Positions 54,970 through 64,000 are shown, numbered from the stretch's first letter. The stretch: DNA of 64,000 bases from Cytobacillus sp. IB215665 (GCF_033963835.1 NZ_JAXBME010000009.1:38169-102168); one strand, 5' to 3'. Made by a program: numbers and translations. Notes: generated by a model from the sequence alone, not told the origin.

Positions 54970-55338
54970 AAGGATACCTCCAATTCATTTTCTCTTATAA
55001 CAGACCCATGTTATATTTAGGACCTAGATGTCTCTATTGTAGGAAGGTTGATACATTCTTTTTAAATTTCTATATTGCAAAAATATCAACCGACCATTTA
55101 TTTGATACTAATATTACTAAGTGATTCTTAAGAACCCCGATACATAATAGTGAAGAATTTCTTAAGTCTTTACTAATAATTAGTTATTAGCATTCATTAC
55201 TTGGCATTTTAAGGGCTGTGAAACGAGGTGAAATAGTAGAAGGGCAAAACAACACGATATCGCTATACAAAAATAAAGAAAACGAGTAGCTTGATCAACA
55301 ATAGCTATGTAAAATACATGCTCCAAGTCATATCATAA

Positions 55339-55374
55339 AAATGACGCCTCCTTTTGGAAAGAGGCGCCATTTTA
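55339..55374 (-). terminator. Hairpin downstream of the oxidoreductase gene
   Basis: ATGACGCCTC and GAGGCGCCAT form a ten-base stem (one G-T pair); both sides are T-rich outward. It lies 235 bases after the stop of the 55609 gene. No other feature was seen in 55375-55608. Confidence 0.75.
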
Positions 55375-55608
55375 ATAAAGTATCCTAATTTTTCACTTCA
55401 TAAATTAACTAACAAATTATTTTATCAATATATACTTGTCATTGTCTTTTTCACTTAAAGTAGCATGTTCATATTTATTCCTGATAATTTTTCAACTGGC
55501 TTTAAAAACAGTGCGGTAAGTCAAATTTGAATTAGCTGCTATAAAGGGTCAGTTCTAGCTTAAGTTATTAGGGTAGTATGGTTATTAAACATCCTTATAC
55601 CAAAAATA

Positions 55609-56601
55609 TTATACAGTTATGACTACATTCCCCTTTTTGTGACCTTGGTCTACGTATTTATGTGCTTCAACGATCTCTTCTAATGGATAATTTCTGTCTA
55701 TGACTGCCTTAACATGTCCCGCTTCAATTAACTCGTTAAGTTTAATAAGATACTGTGGATGTATCTTTAAAAATCCATCATCTACAGACACGTATTTTCC
55801 ACTATTACTAAGTGCTGTTTCACATTGACTTTTTAGTTTCGAGCTTTTGTTTTTTCCAACAGCATCAAGGATAAAATCGTAAAGTTCTAATTGATTTAAT
55901 GAATCCTCTTTAGTGTAATCTATTACTTTGTCTGCACCTAGAGATTTCACTAATTCTCTATTCGTTGAGCTACATACCGCAGTGACTTCAGCACCTAATT
56001 GTTTTGCTAGTTGCACCGCAGTCGTCCCTATTGCTCCTGAAGCGCCATAAATAAGCACTTTCTTCCCATCTTGGATATCACCATCTTGCATAAAGTGCAT
56101 TGCGAGAGCACCACCATACACTATCGCTGCCGCTTCTTTATGACTTATATTTTTCGGTTTTAGCACCAATTCCCCTTGCTCAATTTCTTTCGCACATACA
56201 CATTTGTACTCAGCATATGTTCCACGGCTATTTCCTGTAAATCCATACACTTGGTCACCTTTGTTGAATATCTCAACATCATTACCTACTGATTCTACGA
56301 CCCCTGAGAATACGAGTCCGATTATAGGATTTCTTGGTTTCGAAAACCCAAGGAATATTCTCATCATCAGTTCCATGATTTGCTTTTTAGGAAAGCTAGG
56401 GTTGCCAGGCATGTTAAAACCTCTGATTACACAATCACTTGCAGTTACTGCAGTTGCGTGTATTTTTACGAGTACTTCATTGTTTTTTGGAATGGGTTTT
56501 TCCACTTCTTTAAGCTGAAGGACTTCAGGTGGACCGTATTTAATGCATGTAATCGCTTTAATTAATATCTCCTCCTTACTATTATCATAACTACTCATCA
56601 A
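55609..56601 (-). CDS. Zinc-free quinone-oxidoreductase-like MDR enzyme
   Basis: A 330-residue medium-chain dehydrogenase/reductase. GGALAMHFM and the NAD(P)-binding LIYGASGAIGTTAVQLAK are clear, and no structural zinc cysteines are present. It resembles NAD(P)H:quinone reductases of Bacilli. The start is doubtful: the frame begins at ATG 56601 without a strong site, whereas GGAGGAG lies eight bases before an ATT codon at the position where homologues usually begin (KAITCIKYG). Monocistronic. Confidence 0.88.
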   Translation of the reverse strand: MMSSYDNSKEEILIKAITCIKYGPPEVLQLKEVEKPIPKNNEVLVKIHATAVTASDCVIRGFNMPGNPSFPKKQIMELMMRIFLGFSKPRNPIIGLVFSGVVESVGNDVEIFNKGDQVYGFTGNSRGTYAEYKCVCAKEIEQGELVLKPKNISHKEAAAIVYGGALAMHFMQDGDIQDGKKVLIYGASGAIGTTAVQLAKQLGAEVTAVCSSTNRELVKSLGADKVIDYTKEDSLNQLELYDFILDAVGKNKSSKLKSQCETALSNSGKYVSVDDGFLKIHPQYLIKLNELIEAGHVKAVIDRNYPLEEIVEAHKYVDQGHKKGNVVITV

Positions 56602-56637
56602 CCTACTTTTTCCGTTCAGATCATGCTTTTCGTAATA

Positions 56638-56739
56638 GGCTGTTGTTGTACTAAAAAAATTAACACGTTCGGTTCTTTTCTCTAAAGACTAAAAAAACAT
56701 ATAGTACATCTCAGTTGCTCGAGTTTTAATGAAAGAGCA
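56638..56739 (+). repeat. Possible decayed copy of the dispersed element
   Basis: GGCTGTTGTTGTACTAA and TTTAATGAAAGAGCA could be the two ends, 102 bp; CATGCTTTTCGTAA just upstream also matches inner left-end sequence. Confidence 0.35.
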
Positions 56740-56830
56740 ACGAAAAAAGAATCTTATTTAAGGCAATTAGCTCAAAATAATCTCACGTCAAGTTTATTAC
56801 CTATCGTTCGTTTGAAATAATAATTGACAT

Positions 56831-57526
56831 TTATTTGCCGTGCTTAGCAGTCAGCAACTCATTAAGTGCCGCTTGATTGAATCCTTTAATAATCAACCAA
56901 AGTGCCATTATCATCTCTTGCACACCCAACGGAGCATACAACATTTCTAAGTTAAGGTTTAGTCCAAATAACTTTAATAAGTCGACAGCCAGATAGATAA
57001 CCGCTCCGATCAAACCCCAGACAGATAACCAACGAGGGAGAAGTTTGGTGAGATAGAAGAGGGTGTACAGCAGCATTGCCCCGATGATAAAAACAATAGT
57101 CGTAACGGGGCTCATGATGTCATTTGCCTGAAGCAGGACATTACCAATTACCTGTAAAGATGCCTCCTCTGCTCCAGCCGCTGTGAATTCCTTGCTGAAC
57201 ACGCTTAACAAGAGCCAACTGACTACCGCTAGGATATATACACTTCCCTCTAGTGGTCCTCGGAAAACGACCATTCCCAGTGCCAGGGCTTCGTTCTTTT
57301 TTTTGAAGAGTGGGTATAAGAAAACAGGCATCGCCGCTAAAGAAAGCCCCATAATGAGAATAAAAAATGCGCCTAGGTTAAGCTGATGAGGATTGGCAGC
57401 AATTTTGCTTAAAAAATCCTCCCCAGCAAGTAGATCCCCGGTAACTAACTTACTTAAAATTCCTGATGCTGTTCCGATAATGTAGAGGACACCTACGATC
57501 ACTGCAGTCATTCTGTATGCTTTCAT
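56831..57526 (-). CDS. DUF4386 membrane protein
   Basis: A 231-residue protein with six hydrophobic helices, beginning YRMTAVIVGVLYIIGTASGI and ending in a short basic tail. The family is of unknown function. Codon use is clearly richer in G and C than that of neighbouring genes, which suggests recent acquisition. It lies downstream of a large LuxR/MalT-type regulator gene on the same strand, a frequent association. Confidence 0.88.
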   Translation of the reverse strand: MKAYRMTAVIVGVLYIIGTASGILSKLVTGDLLAGEDFLSKIAANPHQLNLGAFFILIMGLSLAAMPVFLYPLFKKKNEALALGMVVFRGPLEGSVYILAVVSWLLLSVFSKEFTAAGAEEASLQVIGNVLLQANDIMSPVTTIVFIIGAMLLYTLFYLTKLLPRWLSVWGLIGAVIYLAVDLLKLFGLNLNLEMLYAPLGVQEMIMALWLIIKGFNQAALNELLTAKHGK

Positions 57527-57579
57527 TAATTTGTTCTCCTTTCACCTTTTGTTAAATTAGCTATTATTACCTACTTATT

Positions 57580-57696
57580 TAACGACTCGAGAGAATACAA
57601 TATCGACCACTGGTTGTCTAGGTTATGAAAAACCTACAAATAACCTCTGCATTAGTTCTATTAGTTCCTTTTTGGGAACTAAGGTTGGCAGTTTTC
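57580..57696 (-). pseudogene. Decayed fragment of a quinone-oxidoreductase-like gene
   Basis: The minus strand encodes FPKKELIELMQRLFVGFS, a stop, then PRQPVVDIVFSRVVK. This parallels FPKKQIMELMMRIFLGFS-KPRNPIIGLVFSGVVE inside the intact gene at 55609-56601. Two in-frame stops and missing flanks show it is a dead remnant of a second copy. Confidence 0.8.
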
Positions 57697-57863
57697 AATA
57701 TTTCCATAATTTCCTCAATAATCATCTTATCTTCCTTATGGCAGATTCTTTGAAGCCTGTATCTTATTTTACTTCTATTTGTTTTAAATCCATAGACACT
57801 TTAGTGTTGTTTTTCAATATGTAGGAGTAAGCGACATACGAACTGGGCTGAGCCTGAATAATT

Positions 57864-60500
57864 CTACAGCAACCCCATCTCACGTGCTTTGGCAACAGCC
57901 TCAGTGCGCCTTCTAACCTGAAGCTTTTCAAAAATCCTTCGATTATGTCCTTTAACAGTGTCTAATGCAATAAATAGTTTTTTACTAATTTCTTTGTTTG
58001 AAAACCCCTGTCCTATTAGCTGTAAAACCTCAAGCTCACGTTCACTCAAAGCATCAAATAGGAGCTGAGGTTGAGTCATATTTTGTTGTGCTACATAATC
58101 AAGTTTGAATGCTTGTATTAAAAGGTCTATATACTCTGGCATAATCCCATTAGCATATGCTTTGGTCAATAATCGTTCCATATGCTCCCCTTCATCAAGA
58201 AAAGTTCGAACAAAACGACCAGAGCTTGCTTCTAATAGATGGTCTGTTAACAATTGCAATGCTTCGTTTGTTTCACCATCTAAATAAGAAACTATTGCCT
58301 GTAAAACCTTTACCTTCAACATTTTCTCTCTCATGCCATTTTGCTTTACCTCTTGGTAGTAAGTGTTTAACTCATGCTGAGCTTTAGCGATGTCTCCTTG
58401 AGAAAGATATACTCTTGCCTGACTATGTGGGTGTTTGTATGTTTCAGCTAATTCACGTGCAGCATGAACCTTTCCCTGATTTAACAATAAAAGTACCTCT
58501 GTCTCACAGACTTCTGACATTCGATCTTCTAAGTCATACTGAATAGCAAACTGTTTTATTTCATTTAAGATATTAGTTGCGACCTCAAGGTCTTTCTTCG
58601 CAAGCAATGTTTGGACATAGAGAAGGTTACACGTAATAATTTGATTATAATTTTCTATATATTTCGCTAGTTGTTTACTTTTCTCTATATATTCAATAGC
58701 TGTATCTAAATCGTTCCATTCGTAATAAATACGAGCTAAACCAATATATACATGATACGAATATGATGACGGCGTATCATCTTTCATTTTTAGAGCTTGC
58801 TCGTATGTTTTAAATGCTTGCATGAGCAGGTTCTCTTTTACTTGTAAGTTCCCTAGGGCGATTGTGGATAATATTGCAATTATTTTATTACCTGACGCAT
58901 TACTAGTAGCAATAGCTTCTGAATATGCTTGTTTCGCTTTTGTGTTGTCTCCTTGTAGTTCGTAGGCTACACCTAGCTTCCAAGTAGTTGCAGTTCGAAC
59001 CGCTAAGTTACTTGGGCTTAGGTTCTCTAGTGCAATAAGAGACTCGGAAATTATTACGTCTACATTATTTTGTGCTGTAGCCAGCAGCGCACGTATGGCA
59101 GCAATATGCCCTATAAGGTTCCGAGTTTTCATATTTTTCTCAAGTCCATGCAAGGCCCTTTCAGCAGCGAGTAATTTTGGTTCAACCTCGTTATATTGAG
59201 CAGACATAGAGAGTACTGAAGCATATATAACCCATAATGTAGGATGAGCATCTAATGTGTCTGTTGTTAATGTTTCAAGCCATTTCATTACAGGGACAAC
59301 AGCTCCACGAAAGTGAAGAGGGATCCCATTCCCCAACAATAAACGTTCAGCTCGTTCTACATCACCAGCAGCTGTAGCATGTTGAAATGCCTCAATCTCG
59401 TAGTTATTTTTTTCATACCAAATACTTGCGCGTATATGTAATTGCCCAATATCTATACCACTGCTCACTAAGGTATCATCACTGCTATGCAACAATTTTT
59501 GTTTTAACAATTCTGCAAAAAGGTGGTGATACCGATACCAGCGACGCTCATTATCCAAAGGAATAATAAACAGATTCGATTTTTCTATAAACTCAAGTGA
59601 TTGCTGCCCTTTAAGAAATGTATCTTGCATTATTGCATCACATAATGAGCCACATAAACGATCTAAAATTGATGTTTGCAATAAAAAATTCTGGATATAT
59701 ACTGACTGTTGTTTAAGAACTTCTTCTACTAAATAGTCAACTATGAAAGAGTGATTTCCTGTAAATGTTTTTATAAAGCTTGATGGGTCATCATGTCCGC
59801 CCATTGAAATCCCAGCCAGTTGAAGGCCAGTAATCCATCCCTCCGTTTTAGTTACTAGGTTATCGATATTGTTATTTGACAGCTTCAAATTCATCACTTG
59901 ATTAAGGAAGCTAGCAGCTTCAGGGCTAGTAAAGCGTAAGTCTGAGTTGCGTATTTCCGTCAGCTGATCTCTTGCTCGTAAACGTGCCAAAGGAAGTTTA
60001 GGGTCTTCACGAGTTGTAATTACCAAATGCATCTGTGAAGGCATATTTTCTAAAAAGAATGTCATGACATCGTTTATAGGTTGTGTATGGATCGTATGAT
60101 AGTCATCAAGTACGAGAATAAAGTTATATGGTATTGAAGTGATTTCATTAAGAAGAGAAGTTAAGATACCTTCCAATTTGGGTGGCTGGGGAGATCCGAG
60201 TAAACTCAACAGTTCATCACCTAGATCTTCCTCTATTGTCTGTATTGCTGCAATAATATAAGAGAGAAAAGAGTGAGGGTTATTATCTCCCTCTTCTAGC
60301 GACAGCCATCCTACAGCACAATTACAGTTGGCAAGCCATTCGCTCACTAATGTCGTTTTCCCAAAACCTGCATGAGCTGATATGAGAGTCAAACGCCGGT
60401 ACATCCCATCGTTTAGCTGCTTAATTAAACGGCTTCGTACAACTAACTCGCGCCTCATTATTGGGATATTGAGTTTCGTAGATAAGATGGAATTAGTCAT
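57864..60500 (-). CDS. LuxR-family (LAL/MalT-type) transcriptional regulator
   Basis: An 878-residue regulator. The N-terminal NTPase has a P-loop SAHAGFGKTTLV (residues 41-52) and Walker B FILVLDDYHTI. About 400 residues of helical TPR-like repeats follow (SYHVYIGLARIYYEWNDLDT and similar). The C-terminal LuxR helix-turn-helix is SERELEVLQLIGQGFSNKEI. This is a MalT-like ATP-dependent activator; the inducer is unknown. The likely target is the DUF4386 gene downstream. The ATG is preceded by AAGGGAG. Confidence 0.93.
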   Translation of the reverse strand: MTNSILSTKLNIPIMRRELVVRSRLIKQLNDGMYRRLTLISAHAGFGKTTLVSEWLANCNCAVGWLSLEEGDNNPHSFLSYIIAAIQTIEEDLGDELLSLLGSPQPPKLEGILTSLLNEITSIPYNFILVLDDYHTIHTQPINDVMTFFLENMPSQMHLVITTREDPKLPLARLRARDQLTEIRNSDLRFTSPEAASFLNQVMNLKLSNNNIDNLVTKTEGWITGLQLAGISMGGHDDPSSFIKTFTGNHSFIVDYLVEEVLKQQSVYIQNFLLQTSILDRLCGSLCDAIMQDTFLKGQQSLEFIEKSNLFIIPLDNERRWYRYHHLFAELLKQKLLHSSDDTLVSSGIDIGQLHIRASIWYEKNNYEIEAFQHATAAGDVERAERLLLGNGIPLHFRGAVVPVMKWLETLTTDTLDAHPTLWVIYASVLSMSAQYNEVEPKLLAAERALHGLEKNMKTRNLIGHIAAIRALLATAQNNVDVIISESLIALENLSPSNLAVRTATTWKLGVAYELQGDNTKAKQAYSEAIATSNASGNKIIAILSTIALGNLQVKENLLMQAFKTYEQALKMKDDTPSSYSYHVYIGLARIYYEWNDLDTAIEYIEKSKQLAKYIENYNQIITCNLLYVQTLLAKKDLEVATNILNEIKQFAIQYDLEDRMSEVCETEVLLLLNQGKVHAARELAETYKHPHSQARVYLSQGDIAKAQHELNTYYQEVKQNGMREKMLKVKVLQAIVSYLDGETNEALQLLTDHLLEASSGRFVRTFLDEGEHMERLLTKAYANGIMPEYIDLLIQAFKLDYVAQQNMTQPQLLFDALSERELEVLQLIGQGFSNKEISKKLFIALDTVKGHNRRIFEKLQVRRRTEAVAKAREMGLL

Positions 60501-60735
60501 TATTATCTCCCTTCTATTATCACACTTGTTTAGATTTTATCTTTCCAAGCCGTTGAATATCGTAGTTAAAATCTTATAAGAAACTCAAACTTAAATATCT
60601 GTTAATCATATAGAGACTCTACTATATATGATCAGGGGTAACACCCTAGAAATCGGCTTTACAAAGTAAATTCTAATCTATATTCATGTTAACTTTGGCG
60701 ATTATTTCTATATTGGCAGCTCAGTTTATTGATAT

Positions 60736-60886
60736 GGTTATTTCGTATTAATTGTTGTTTTCCTTACAAAATAAACATATACACAACTAAAGTTTGTGGC
60801 ATCTGTTATTTTCTAATCCGATGACAAACGTTTAAAACTGCATGTTTCGGTTCAAATTTGGTAACAATAGCATAATCGATTGATCG
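60736..60886 (+). repeat. MITE-like dispersed element, copy near 60.8 kb
   Basis: Left end GGTTATTTCGTATTAATTG; the interior AAAGTTTGTGGCATCTGTTA matches the shared internal block and a copy at 27682-27811; the right end (GGTAACAATAGCATAATCG) is decayed. Confidence 0.55.
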
Positions 60887-61134
60887 TGCTCCTGACTCCC
60901 CACTAATTTATAGCTAAAAAAAACTTATCGACTCAATAATCATTATGGATTAATATTAGTTGTCACATAAACCGTGTAAAAATTATAGGTTTAGAAATCT
61001 TAAGAAATTCTTCATATATATATTAATAATTATCTAGTATTATTAGTAGCTAGAGTTATTAATGAAAGCTCAAGGTAATATCTCATGTATGCTAATAGAG
61101 CAATTTTTTATAAGAATAAGGAGTAGAAAAAATA

Positions 61135-61389
61135 ATGTTGGTACAAAGTTTATTCTTTATTGGAGTACCCTTTTTCATTGTTATTTTCGCTTGGTGGATA
61201 ACTAAAGAATTACCTCATAAAAATCGTTCCATGCCTGGGAAGATACTAATTGGTATTGGAATCATATTATTTATTGTTGCAGAAATTCAAAGTTGGAGTT
61301 GGCCATTATCTCTTGCTATACTTCTCCCTATTTCAATACTTATTTTAGGTGGAATAGTAATACTAGTCATTGTTTTGTTAAAAAGCTAA
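61135..61389 (+). CDS. Small hypothetical membrane protein
   Basis: An 84-residue protein with three hydrophobic stretches (about residues 4-22, 37-50 and 58-82) and a basic loop KELPHKNRSMPGK between the first two. AAGGAG precedes the ATG, though at a long 11-base spacing. The family was not recognised. It stands alone; the following 61390-62030 stretch shows no gene, hairpin or repeat that I can support. Confidence 0.6.
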   Translation: MLVQSLFFIGVPFFIVIFAWWITKELPHKNRSMPGKILIGIGIILFIVAEIQSWSWPLSLAILLPISILILGGIVILVIVLLKS

Positions 61390-62045
61390 AATATTTCATC
61401 ATACTTTCAACAACCATTATGACCTCATATGTAAATAGTAAAAATTCACTCAGCACAGATTCAACTCTGACCGTAGCATTTTTTCTTCATTAACAATGGT
61501 AGTATGACAAAGCACCTATCTAACTATGCCAATTTCATTACATTTGCATACAGTTTACGATAAGGACCATAATCCCGTATCCATCACTTAATTACCGCTA
61601 TTTTATATTAGAGCATATTTCCAACAAAAATTTTCAAGTAGCATTCTCTAGTCTAGTTCCACTTGTATAGGAATTAACAGAAGAATGTTATATAAATCCT
61701 ATATTTGAATACATATTAAGGAACAATCATGTAATACCATATTTACGGTTCAGGTCAAATATTCATATTGGAGAACAATATACTGTGCTAAACGCTATCT
61801 TTTAAACCTTTTTTTACCGACTTTAAGCGAAATTCAAATTCTACATTACTATTATTTCATATATCGTATTATGCTGGATCATCATATTCAGACAAGCTCC
61901 AATATAAGGTCAATATAGTATTCTCCGCTATAATAATAATCTTAATATTCCAACAATTAATTTTATCATATTTTACAAACTATGATAAATTAACATAATC
62001 ATGGTAATATATTCACATAACCACCGTAGAAAGGGAGGTGTTACT

Positions 62046-62543
62046 TTGAAGAGAACAGGAGAAATTATTATTTCAGGGATAGCATCCATCTTAAGTGCAT
62101 TAATAGCTATTATTGGAGCCGGAATGATATATTATTTAAAGAACGAAGAATTTCTAAGTGAATTGGAGGATGAGCTAGCTTTAGATTATCCTGATGTGGC
62201 AGTAACCAATATAACTGATTTTATTGAAAGCATGGCTAGTACAGCATGGCTCGTTATGGTAGCGGGTTTTATTAGTCTGATGTTAGGTCTAATTGCCGCC
62301 TTTAGCCTGAGAGGAAATAAGAAGCCACTACTAGCTGGAACGTCGTTAATTATTGCCGCGGTACCAATTACCTTCATTACATTAGTAGCATCTTTATTGA
62401 ATGAAATCCTAGGTTATTTAACAGCTCTGCTATTCTTAATTGCAGGAATGATGAGCTTAGTAAGAAAACGTAAGCAAACATATGTATTAGAAGGAACCAT
62501 AAGATTAGAAGGCGAGAATAATACCTCTCCCTTCAAACAATGA
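62046..62543 (+). CDS. DUF4064 membrane protein
   Basis: A 165-residue protein starting KRTGEIIISGIASILSA, with four membrane helices and an acidic extracytoplasmic loop (residues 35-60), matching the DUF4064 arrangement. The TTG start at 62046 has AGGGAGG upstream; the ATG at 62001 lies before that site. The C-terminal 20 residues are hydrophilic. Function unknown. 62544-62856 shows no recognisable feature. Confidence 0.82.
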   Translation: MKRTGEIIISGIASILSALIAIIGAGMIYYLKNEEFLSELEDELALDYPDVAVTNITDFIESMASTAWLVMVAGFISLMLGLIAAFSLRGNKKPLLAGTSLIIAAVPITFITLVASLLNEILGYLTALLFLIAGMMSLVRKRKQTYVLEGTIRLEGENNTSPFKQ

Positions 62544-62856
62544 GTATTAAGGAAGAATTAAAACCACTCGAGAAAAAAGAAGATCATCTAGCGTACTATT
62601 GTACGAAATCATTTTGATAGTTTGTAATAGTTATATTTTACAGCTCTGATAGAGGAATCTAACGGTGACTAAGGACTGAATTCAGTACTTAATCACCTCA
62701 ATATAGCTTAGTTTAGAATTGTTTTCATAAAAAATAAGACAGCATGTAATCCCATAAAAAAGTAATATATAACATAAGTTCCACCTTGAACTTCTTCCGA
62801 CTCTAGTTTAATGACTAAATTTAAAACTCACTCACCCTGACCTTATTAGAATGGTG

Positions 62857-63235
62857 TTATTCCCCTTTGATCGTAAGTTCTTCATTAATTATTTCTTCAC
62901 CATTAGAGTTTTTAATTACTAAATTCATAGGTTCATCGTTCCCCAAATAACCTTGTAGGATGGACAGTCCACAAAAGTAACTTATGTGAATTACTAGGTG
63001 TAAAAGTTACTTCATCTATTAATTGTACATAGTTCATACTTACATTACCTTCTCCAACCAAGACTCCATTGCCATGATTGTCTACTATTGCAACCGTGTA
63101 TTTTCCTTTTTCTAAGTTATAAACATCTACAACTAATTGTACGGAATTAGCATCTTTTATTAAGACTATATATCCATTGTTATTGTGAACCTCTCCAACT
63201 AATTTGTTGTACAATTTGATGGAGCATCCCTTGTC
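62857..63235 (-). pseudogene. Truncated, frameshifted gene remnant beside TnpB
   Basis: The minus strand is open from the base after a TAA at 63236 and encodes VQLVVDVYNLEKGKYTVAIV and further beta-rich sequence. Near 62985 the frame shifts, and a second segment PMNLVIKNSNGEEIINEEL runs to TAA at 62857. No start with a ribosome site is present. The 5' part is probably lost by insertion of the IS605-type element upstream. The protein looks like an extracytoplasmic beta-sandwich domain; its family was not recognised. Confidence 0.55.
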
Positions 63236-63259
63236 TTAAATAGAGTACAAAACAAGCTA

Positions 63260-64000
63260 TTAAGCCACCTTCGGTGACTCTAATGCCAAGTTAAGACTAA
63301 TTAATGAAGACAAGTTTTGTTCTGTTCTTTTTGCCAATTCAGGAACTTTTGCCTGAAGGGACAACCATTTCTTTTCAGAAATGGATTTTTGGACTCCTCG
63401 AATAAAATATCGAGCTCCGATATTGTAAGAAGCTGATAAATCCGCATGATAAACTTTGCCCGTCGAGAACGTGGCAAGGTCTTTTTTAGGATTTCTCTCT
63501 ACTTCTCCTGAACCATCAAAAGCTAAGGCACTTGTATTCCAAGCGTTAATTCTAGAAATACGCATTCCGAGGTAATGAGCAGCTTGAGTGACTTTGTTTT
63601 GAATCCCTTTTTTTCTCCAATAATGGAGCTTGAAACGAAGTTTCTTTGCACCGTAGTATCCCTTAGGGGTTTTCATTTTATCCAGGTACTCAAAGACTAT
63701 TACATCGCAATTATTCTCGCGAGCGAACTTCACGATCTCGTAAGAAGTATTATTTACAATGTGTTTTTGAATCCCATTGATTCTACGCCAAAAGTTCTGA
63801 GCAGATATCCAACCGGAAATCGCTTGTGCTTTGCGTAATTTGTTCGTCATTGTATACAATCGGTCTTTTTCTTTTGACTGGTTAATAAACTTTCGAGCCA
63901 AGACAGTTCCGGTTGAATCCATAACTGAACAAACCGCAGAGTTTGTGATTCCAAGATCTATGGCACAAATCTTTTGGTCTTTTAATTTTGTTTTAGTTAA
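63260..64000 (-). CDS. TnpB (IS605 OrfB) RNA-guided nuclease, C-terminal part, zinc-finger-less type
   Basis: The frame is open to the window edge (246 residues seen); the N-terminus is outside. RuvC-I is ICAIDLGITNSAV (Asp), RuvC-II is VIVFEYLDKMK (Glu) and RuvC-III is HADLSASYNIGARY (Asp), a full catalytic triad. Between RuvC-II and RuvC-III the usual four-cysteine zinc ribbon is absent; the region reads NTSALAFDGSGEVERNPKKD instead, as in a known TnpB subgroup. The protein ends LALESPKVA. The 3' coding end forms the hairpin GTCACC-GAA-GGTGGC, a candidate part of the guide (omega) RNA. Confidence 0.9.
   Translation of the reverse strand, partial: LTKTKLKDQKICAIDLGITNSAVCSVMDSTGTVLARKFINQSKEKDRLYTMTNKLRKAQAISGWISAQNFWRRINGIQKHIVNNTSYEIVKFARENNCDVIVFEYLDKMKTPKGYYGAKKLRFKLHYWRKKGIQNKVTQAAHYLGMRISRINAWNTSALAFDGSGEVERNPKKDLATFSTGKVYHADLSASYNIGARYFIRGVQKSISEKKWLSLQAKVPELAKRTEQNLSSLISLNLALESPKVA

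Noticed and set aside
55148..61018. CTTAAGAAATTCTTCA shared (inverted) between about 55150 and 61005
   Set aside because: A 15-base partly palindromic AT-rich match in AT-rich DNA; context differs and no third copy was seen.

Overview
The window is low-GC Gram-positive DNA, almost certainly from a Bacillaceae spore-former. The evidence is strong AGGAGG-type ribosome binding sites, frequent TTG and GTG starts, a T-box-controlled tRNA synthetase gene, Pho-box and MhqR-box-like sites, and many genes with Bacillus-type neighbours (mhqED-like, yvkBC-like, padR-DUF2812, a YtrA-type gntR-ABC set). No rRNA, tRNA or CRISPR array was seen. The content is ordinary chromosomal accessory metabolism, not a prophage or an integrated plasmid.

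Layout. 1-6.5 kb: left-truncated penicillin acylase, GntR/ABC operon behind a 43-bp operator, an MFS transporter gene broken by an 88-bp triplication, and a PLP-dependent aldolase/racemase-fold enzyme. 6.6-16 kb: acid phosphatase lipoprotein, nitroreductase, HD hydrolase, DUF389 protein, drug-type ABC exporter, metallo-beta-lactamase-fold hydrolase, TerC protein. 16-23 kb: eukaryote-like isoleucyl-tRNA synthetase with a T-box leader (ATC specifier), clpP cotranscribed with a sigma factor gene, and an alkaline phosphatase behind a four-hexamer Pho box. 23-34.6 kb: TetR plus PEP-synthase-like pair, SDR and MerR, an ECF sigma/anti-sigma-like pair, PadR-DUF2812, a second SDR and a small kinase. 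34.6-35.9 kb: gene-poor. 36-48.6 kb: AraC and PQQ-propeller pair, AlkC, GNAT, AhpD-like and Rrf2, a secreted repeat protein, mhqED, crotonase, an ArsI-like gene and an alpha/beta hydrolase. 48.9-62.5 kb: aldo/keto reductase with a divergent MocR regulator, a three-gene ABC operon, a quinone-oxidoreductase-like gene plus a decayed second copy, DUF4386 and a large LuxR/MalT-type regulator, and small membrane proteins. 62.8-64 kb: a gene remnant next to a TnpB gene that leaves the window.

The most interesting signal is a dispersed family of about 15 short intergenic elements (roughly 80-160 bp). Their ends are related inverted repeats (GGCTGTTTTCGCATTGATTG at one end; the complement of TACGAAAAGAGCC at the other), and several share an internal GTGGCATCTTTTTT-like block. 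At least two copies have perfect 8-bp AT-rich target duplications (TTTATTTA; TTTAATAA), and two more match at 7 of 8 positions. This looks like a non-autonomous transposon (MITE) family. One copy is nested in another inside the ileS leader, and one sits on the stop codon of a gene.

Other points worth attention: a 15-bp inverted repeat bracketing the T-box leader; ArsR-type dyads beside an arsI-like gene without an arsR; a 21-bp-periodic repeat at two distant loci; several palindromic operators that match the adjacent regulator genes; and several decayed gene fragments. Starts were moved from the longest reading frame wherever a clear ribosome binding site supported a different one.
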